A stretch of 64,000 bases of DNA from Okapia johnstoni (Eukaryota; Chordata; Mammalia; Artiodactyla; Giraffidae): contig CM044314.1 in assembly GCA_024291935.2 (NCBI GenBank), positions 21,364,001 through 21,428,000 of the forward strand, in the 5' to 3' direction. The position numbers were made by a program, and so were the translations under genes. Below are positions 57,200 to 64,000 of the stretch, piece by piece (position 1 is the first letter of the stretch; each line of letters starts with the position of its first letter). Below the pieces are notes generated by a model. The model was not told the DNA's origin and searched no databases. It was given only the letters and a program-made list of their open reading frames with translations.

Positions 57200-57312
57200 G
57201 AATATTAAGGGTTGATTTCCTTTAGGATTGACTGATTTGATCTCCTTACAGTCCAAGGGATTCTCAAGAGTGTTCTTCAGCACCACATTTCAAAAGCATC
57301 AGTTCTTTGGTG
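57200..57312 (-). mobile_element. BovB fragment
   Basis: 'gttgatttcctttaggattg', 'cagtccaagggattctcaag' and 'caccacatttcaaaagcatc' in reverse. It repeats the part of BovB found at 56410-56500, so it is a separate insertion. Confidence 0.88.
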
Positions 57313-57314
57313 GG

Positions 57315-57730
57315 TTAAACCACTACTGTTGTCAGAACATTAAAAACTAATTATTTTAACTTAAATGATTATTATTAATTAATTAAGTTAATCATTTTAA
57401 CTTTAAAAAGATGATGTTACATTGATCGAAACAAGTGGTTCCAGATAAAATTTTTTAAAGTAATTCAATTAAAAAACTGCAAGAACAAGCATGGTCAGAT
57501 CCACACAGAGCATTAATGAGAGGCTAGGTTCAGCATCATGTAAAATAGTGATCAGAATCATGTAAAAACTACTGGACATGTCCTTCGAAACTAGGTAACA
57601 AAAACAGGAAGGTGGTGGTCCTGCACTATAGGTGGGACAGGAGAATGCAGATCAGAAAGTGGGAGGTGCTGGGTAGAAAGTACAGATTTCCCATGCACTC
57701 CCTCCCTGCATACTCCTGCCTTCCCCCCCC
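57315..57730. other. Unassigned sequence
   Basis: AT-rich with a short imperfect inverted repeat around 57345-57410 ('taattattttaacttaaatg' and 'taatcattttaactttaaaa' nearby). Confidence 0.4.
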
Positions 57731-57731
<1 letters not shown>

Positions 57732-57769
<38 letters not shown>

Positions 57770-57882
57770 CACACTCACACACACACACTCACACACATGC
57801 ACTCACACACACTCACTCACACGCACTCACACACACACTCACAAACACACTCATACACACACACACTCACACACACACACAC
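57732..57882 (+). repeat. CA-rich variable tract
   Basis: (CA)n with regularly spaced CT interruptions forming longer CACACT-type units over 150 bases; likely length-variable. Confidence 0.97.
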
Positions 57883-57917
57883 AGAGCCTCCTGTTTCTCA
57901 ACATCTCCACCACGTGG

Positions 57918-58125
57918 TGTAAGTGTTAGTCTCTCAGACGTGTCTGACTCTTTACGACCCCATGCACTGTGGCCCTCCAGGCACCTCTGTCCATAGAATT
58001 CTCCAGGTAAGAATACTGGAGTGGGTAGCCATTCCCTCTTCCAGGGGATCTTCCCGACCCAGGGATCAAACCTAGGTCTCCTGCTTCAAAGGCAGATTCT
58101 TAACTGTCGGAGCCACCAGATGGTA
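57918..58125 (-). mobile_element. Bov-tA SINE
   Basis: Reverse copy: 'gttagtctctcagacgtgtc', 'gaattctccaggtaagaata' and 'gatcttcccgacccagggat'. Confidence 0.95.
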
Positions 58126-58134
58126 TACCTGTTA

Positions 58135-61100
58135 TTATAGACCAACACTGCTAAGTAATCACTCTAAGTTCATAGTTTACATTAGGATTCACACTTGGCG
58201 TTGTACATTCTATGGGTTTGGACAAATGTGATCTACCTTTATCTGCATGTTATCTACTGTTGTGGTATCATACATTCACTGCCCTAAAGATTCTCTTTGC
58301 TCTGATCATTCCTCCATTCTTCCTAAATGCCAATCTCTGGCAACCACTGATCTTTTTAATGTCTTCATAGTTTTACTTTTTCTAGAATCTCATATAGTTG
58401 AAATCATGTAGTATGTAGACTTTTCAGAACAGCTTCTTTCACTGAGTAATGTGCATTTAAGGATCCTCCGTGACTCTTCATAACTTGATAATCCACATTT
58501 TAGAGATGGATGCACCACATGTACCATCATCTGTTTATTCATTCACCTGCTGAAGGGAATTTTGGTGGCTTTCAAGTTTTGGCAATCATGAATAAAGCTT
58601 CTATAAATATTTGTGTGCATGATTTTATTTTGTGGACATAAGTTTTCAACTCATTTTACTACACATGCAAGAGTGTGATTACTGGGTCATATACGAAGAG
58701 TATGTTTACTTTTGTAAAGGGTACCAAACTGTTTTCTAAAGTGGTTCTACTATTTTGCACTCCCATCTGCAATGAATGAAGGTTCCTGCACTGCACATTT
58801 ACTGCTGTCCGTGTTCCGGATTTTAGCCAGCCCAATAGGTATGCAGTAGTATCACAGCATTGCTTTAATTTGTAATTCCCCAATGATATATGATGTTGAG
58901 ATTATTTGCCATCTGTATATCTTCATTAGTGGGGTATCTGTTTACATTTTTAACAATTTTTAATTGAATTTTTCATTTTTCTATTGTTGAATTTTGGAGG
59001 GTTTTTTTGTGTATTTTAGGTAACAGACCTTTATCAGATATATGTTTCACAAAGATTTTTCTCCCAGTCTTCTGGTCTTATTCTCTCAGCAGTGTCTTTT
59101 GCAAAGAAGAAGCTTTTAATTTTAATGAAGTTAAAATTCAAACTTAGCGATTTTTTCTTTCCTGGATTGTGCCATTGGTGTTTTGTCTAAAACATCATCA
59201 CAAAATCAAATTTACCTAGATTTTCTCCTATGCTATATTCTAGGAGTTTTATGGTTTTGTATTTCACATTGATTTCTATGGCCCATTTTGAGTTAATTTT
59301 TGTGAAAAGCATAGGATTGTGTCTAGAATTGTTTTTTATATGTTTGTGGCCAATTGTTCCAAGATTCTTTGTTTAAAAGCCTATCATTTTGCCATTAACT
59401 TACCTTTGCTCCTCCATCAGTGATCAGTTGACTATATTTGTGTGGGTCTGTTTCTGGGCTCTCTACTCTTTTCCACAGAGTAGTACTCTGTTCTACTCTA
59501 TCCTTTCACCAATACCACTCTGTCTTGACTATTATAGCTCTATAGTAAGAATTGAAAGTCAGGTATTCTGTCAGTCCTCCAACTTTGTTCTTCTCCTTCA
59601 ATATTGGTTGACCAGTCTAAGTCTTTTATCTTTCCAAAAAAATTTTACAGTAAGTTGATTGATATCCACAAAGTAACACACTGGGATTTTCATTAGGGCC
59701 ACATCAGATCAATAGATGAAGTTGGGAAGAGGTTCATATCTTAATAATATTTAGTTTTCTTACCTATGGATATGTAGTGTCTCCACATTTATTTAGTTCT
59801 TCCTTGACTTCTTTCATCAGAGTTTTGTAGCTTTAATCATGTAGATCTTATATATGTTTGGTTAGATTTATACCTAAAGTGTTCCATTTTTCATTGCTAA
59901 TATAAATTGCATTATGTCTTTTATTTCAGATTCTGATTGTTTATTGCTAGTACGTAGAAAAGCAATTGCTTTTTGTATATGAACATTTTATCCAGCAACC
60001 TTGCTACAATATCTTAGTTTCTGGAGTTTTGTTGTTGTTGCTTATTTTGTTTTTGATTCTTTTGAATTTCCTGCATAGACAATGATGTCATCTATGAACA
60101 AAGAGAGTTTTATTTGTTCCTTCTCCAAAACTGTATGCCTTTGATTTCCTTTTCTTGTCTTATTGCATTATCTAGGGTTTCCTATACCATGATGAATAGG
60201 AATAGTAAGAGGGAACATCCTTGTCTTGCTCCTAATTTTAGAGAAAGATATTTAGTTTCACATCATTGTATATGATGTTAACAGCTATTCTTTTATCCAG
60301 TTGAGAAAGTTCTTTCTTTCCTAGTTTGCAGAAAATTGTTTATCATAAATTGATGTTCAGGTTTGTCAAATATTTTTCTGTAGTTATTAGTATAATCATG
60401 ATTTTTTTTCTAGGCTTGTTGATGTGATTTTTTCAAATATCAAAGTAGCTTTGCATACCTGGAATAAATCCCACTTAGTTGTGGTGTATAATTCTTTTTA
60501 TGCATTATTGAATTCAACTTACCTATATTCTGTTGAGGATTTTTGCATCTATGTTCATGGGAAATATTGCTCTGTAGTTTTCTTTTGTTGTAATGTCTTT
60601 GTTTGGTTTTGATATTAGGGTAATGTTGGCCTCATCTGATGAGTTAGCAAATATTCTCTCTGCTTCTAATTTCTGAAATGGATTTTTTAAAATAGACATA
60701 ATATTTTCATTAAGTGTTGGTAGAATTCACCAGTGAACCCATCTGGGAATGATGTCCAGATAGAATCTCTTTTGTAAGTTTTCAGTTATTGATTCAATTT
60801 TGGTAATAGACATAGACCTATTCAGATTATCTAATTTTTTTGTGGATTATGTCTTCCAAGGAGTTGGTCCATTTCATCTAAGTGATCAAATTTGTAGATG
60901 TAGAATGTTTATAATATTCTTTTACTATCATTTTAAACTCCATGACATCAGTAGTGCTGACCTCTCTTTAATTTATGATAGCAGCTACTTGTGACTTTAT
61001 TTTTTTAGTTTGGCAGAATGTTTATCAGCTTGTTTCAATGTCACTTCAAGGAACCAACTTTAAATTTTGTTGATTTTTCTCTTAATTTTCTGTTTTTATT

Positions 61101-64000
61101 TCACGAATTTTTGCTGTAGTTTTATTATTTCTTTTTTTCTGCTTATTTTTGATAGAATTTGCTTCTCCTTTCTAGTTTCCTAAAGTGAAAGGTTAGATTT
61201 TACTTCAAGATTTGTCTTATTTTCTAATAAAGACATTCAAAGTAATGTTCTCTAAATACTGCATTTGCTGCATCCCACAAATTATAGGAAGTTGTACTTT
61301 TATTTTCATTAAGCTCAAATTATTTTTAAATTTCTCTTGAGATTTGTTCTTTGCCCTGTGTGTTATTTAGAAGTCTGGGACTTTCCAGCTGCCTTTCTAT
61401 TATTGATTACTAGTTTAATTCCACTGTGATCTGAAAGCACACATTGTATGATTTTTATCCTTTTAAGTTTGCTAATATGTGTTTTATCACCCAAAATGCA
61501 ATCTATTTTGGTGAATGTTCTATGTGAACTTTAGAAGAATGTATACTCTGAAGTTGTTGAATGGAGTAGTCTATAACTGTCAACTAGATACTGGTAATTG
61601 ATTGTGATATTCAGGTAAGATGTGTTTCCCAACTTTCTGCTGACTGAAACTGTCAGGTACAGGGGTGTTAAGTATTTATTTATTCTTGAAATTCTATTAG
61701 CTTTTGTCTCTGTTGTTAGGCACATACACCTTAAGGACTATTATGTCTTCTTGGAGAATTGACTATTTTATCATTATATAATGATGTAATGATTTTACTT
61801 GGTAATCTTCCTTCTTCGAAAATTGCCTTTGTCTGAAATTAATATAGCCATTCCAGCTTTCTTTTGACTACTATTAGCATGATATATATTTCCCATTCTC
61901 TTTATTATTGTATAAGTCATTATATTTAATGAGTTTCCTGTAGATGATATAAGGTTGGATTCTGTTTATTGATCCACTCTGACAGTGCTCAGCTTTTGAT
62001 TCATGCATTTCAGTTCAGTTCAGTTCAGTCGCTCAGTCATGTCCAACTCTTTGCAACCCCATGAGTCACAGCATGCCAGGCCTCCCTGTCCATCACCAGC
62101 TCCCGGAGTTTACCAAAACTCATGTCCATCGAGTCAGTGATGCTATCCAGCCATCTCATCCTCTGTCGTCCCCTTCTCCTCCTGCCCCCAATTATTCCTA
62201 GCATCAGGGTCTTTTCCAATGAGTCAACTCTTCGCATGAGGTGGCCAAAGTTTTGGAGTTTCAGCTGCAACATCAGTCCTTCCAATGAATATTCAGGACT
62301 GATTTCCTTTAGGATGGACTGGTTGATCACCTTGCAGTCCAAGGGACTCTCAAGAGTCTTCTCCAACACCACAGTTCAAAAGCATCAATTCTTCAGCACT
62401 CAGCTTTCTTCACAGTCCAACTCTCACATCCATACATGACTACTGGAAAAACCATACCATAGAAATTCAAAGTGATTACTGATATGTTTAGATTAACAGC
62501 TACCATTTTTGTTATTGTATCCTATTTGTTGCCCTTATTGTCTGTTTTTCTTTTTGTCTTTCACTCTTTCCATCTTTTGATGAAGCAAGCATTTTATGTG
62601 ATTCCATTCTCTCTCCTTTTCTTGCAACTCAGCTATACTTTCTCTTTTTTTAAGTAGTTGCCCTAGAGTTTACAATATACATTTTCAACTAATCTAGGTT
62701 AACTTTCAAAAAGCACTATACCCTCACAGGTAGGCAAGTACCCTATGAACAGTCTTTCCAATCCCTTCCTCACTTCCATTATATCATTGTTGTCACTAAT
62801 TTCACCCATCAATATGCCATAATTACCAAATACACTGTTGCTATCATTTTGACCAAAGAGATGCTAGCTCATTTAAGAGTAAGAAAGATAAGATTTATCG
62901 ACTTTCATTTATTCTTTCTCTAACACTCTTGCTTTTTATGACAATCCAGGTTTCTGACCTACAACATTTTTCTTCTCCCTGAAAAATTTCTCTTAATAGT
63001 TCTTGCAAGGCAGATCTACTGGCAATAAATTTCTTTAATTATTGTTTATCTGAGAATGCCTTTATCTCCTTTTCACTTTTAAAGGATAATTTCACTGGAT
63101 GCAAAAGTTTAGGTTGGTGAGGGGGTTTTTTTGTTCTGCAATAATATAAATATTTCATTCTTCTTTCTTCATGCCTGCATGGTTTTTGTAAAGAAGTCTG
63201 ATGTAGTTCTTATCCTTGCTCCTCTGTAAGTGAAGCTTTTTTTAATTTTCCACTCTGACTCCTTTCAAGAATTTTCCCATTCTTATTATTTAATGCAGTT
63301 GGAATACACTATGCCTAAGAGTAGTGTTTGGCACTTATCCTTCTTGGTGTTCTCTGAGTTTCCTGGATCTACGGTTTGGTTTCTAAAATTATTTTTGAAA
63401 AATTCTCAGTCATTAGTTAATTAAGATATTTCTTCTGTTCCTTTCTTTCTTTATTTTCCTTCTAGTAATTTTCCCACAGTGCTTGATCTTTTTCTCCCCT
63501 TTTATCAGTCACTCCTCTTTGCTTTTCAGTTTGGGAAGTTTTTATTGACATATTCTCAAATTCAGAGATTTTTTTTCCCTTTGTCATGTCCAGTCTACTA
63601 ATGTCCCCATCAAAAGCATTTTTCATTTTTTTCACAGCATTTTTGATTCCCAGCTTTTCTTTTCTATTTTGTCTTAGAACCTACATCTCTCTGTTTACCT
63701 TGTTCATCTGTTTTGCATGTTGTCTGTTTTTTCTATTACAGTCCTCAGAGTATTAATTATACTTCTTTTAAATTCCTGACTTGATAGTTCAAACCTTCCT
63801 GCCATATCTGAATCTTGTTCTGACGCTTATTCTATTTAAATTGTTTCTTTGCTTTTTACTATGACTGGTAATTCTTTGTTGAAAGCAGGATGTGAGGTAC
63901 TGGATGAAATTATCTGTGGTAATTAGGTCTTTAGTAATATGATGATGGAGGTGCTGGGGAAGACAGGAAGTGTCCTGTGATTAGTTTTAGTCTTTGGATG
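58135..64000 (-). mobile_element. Long old L1, running off the window
   Basis: The 3' UTR is at 58140-58450 ('ggcgttgtacattctatggg'), the ORF2 C-terminal region at 58500-58930, and ORF2 further upstream from 59000 to 61990. ORF2 words include 'tgctaatataaattgcatta', 'ccttgtcttgctcctaattt', 'tctgatgagttagcaaatat' and 'ccactgtgatctgaaagcac'. Upstream L1 text continues from 62470 to 64000. At about 5.4 kb of L1 text it is the most complete element here, but no long frame survives. Confidence 0.82.
62008..62460 (-). mobile_element. BovB 3' end inserted in L1
   Basis: Begins with the terminal (AGTTC)n repeat and 'cagtcgctcagtcatgtcca'. It includes 'tcaccagctcccggagttta', 'cagggtcttttccaatgagt' and 'gatttcctttaggatggact', ending at 'aaaaaccataccat'. 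L1 text is present on both sides. Confidence 0.95.

Noticed and set aside
57612..57929. A His/Thr repeat protein
   Set aside because: The repeated residues come from the CA microsatellite read in frame.

Overview
This window looks like gene-poor chromosomal DNA from a ruminant, almost certainly a bovid (cattle, buffalo, sheep or goat type). The evidence is the repeat content: many tRNA-derived Bov-tA and BovA2 SINEs, BovB (RTE-type) LINE fragments, CHR-type cetartiodactyl SINEs and L1 elements, plus older mammalian MIR, L2-like, MLT1 and ERV LTR remnants. I see no intact single-copy protein gene, no rRNA, tRNA, snRNA or CRISPR array, and nothing bacterial. The long open frames are either reverse-transcriptase remnants of LINEs or a ribosomal-protein retrocopy.

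Layout. 1-6.4 kb: mostly unassigned sequence with MIR and L2-like pieces, one LTR-like block, a BovA2 dimer and L1 3'-UTR fragments. 6.46-8.1 kb: a three-level nest, in which an old plus-strand L1 is split by a minus-strand L1 fragment, itself split by a full-length processed RPL10A pseudogene; each insertion keeps its target-site duplication (TSD). 8.1-12.9 kb: unassigned sequence with Bov-tA SINEs. 12.96-22.5 kb: old L1 sequence, nearly all minus strand, repeatedly invaded by a younger L1, BovB, Bov-tA and CHR elements. It contains two internal direct duplications, one of them flanking a SINE. 22.5-37.1 kb: Bov-tA and CHR SINEs, several LTRs and disrupted L1s, with unassigned stretches. 37.2-41.9 kb: two BovB fragments in the same orientation. 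41.9-50.8 kb: unassigned sequence, MLT1 and ERV LTRs (three clustered at 46.2-47.9 kb) and SINEs. 50.8-53.2 kb: a young 5'-truncated L1 with a readable ORF2 reverse-transcriptase segment. 53.2-58.1 kb: older L1, microsatellites, a minus-strand BovB and a CA-rich tract. 58.1 kb to the end: one long old minus-strand L1 split by a BovB 3' fragment.

The biology is therefore retrotransposition layered over time. L1 supplies the machinery for processed pseudogenes such as RPL10A and probably for CHR SINEs; BovB is thought to mobilise Bov-tA/BovA2, whose 3' ends match it. Nesting and TSDs give a relative order of events. I found no credible undescribed gene system. The most notable items are structural: a SINE bounded by about 200-bp direct repeats, an insertion consisting only of a retroposon tail, the dated RPL10A nest and a solo LTR whose borders are fixed by the L1 it interrupts. 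Family names come from recognition of consensus features, not from a database search, and boundaries without a stated TSD are approximate.
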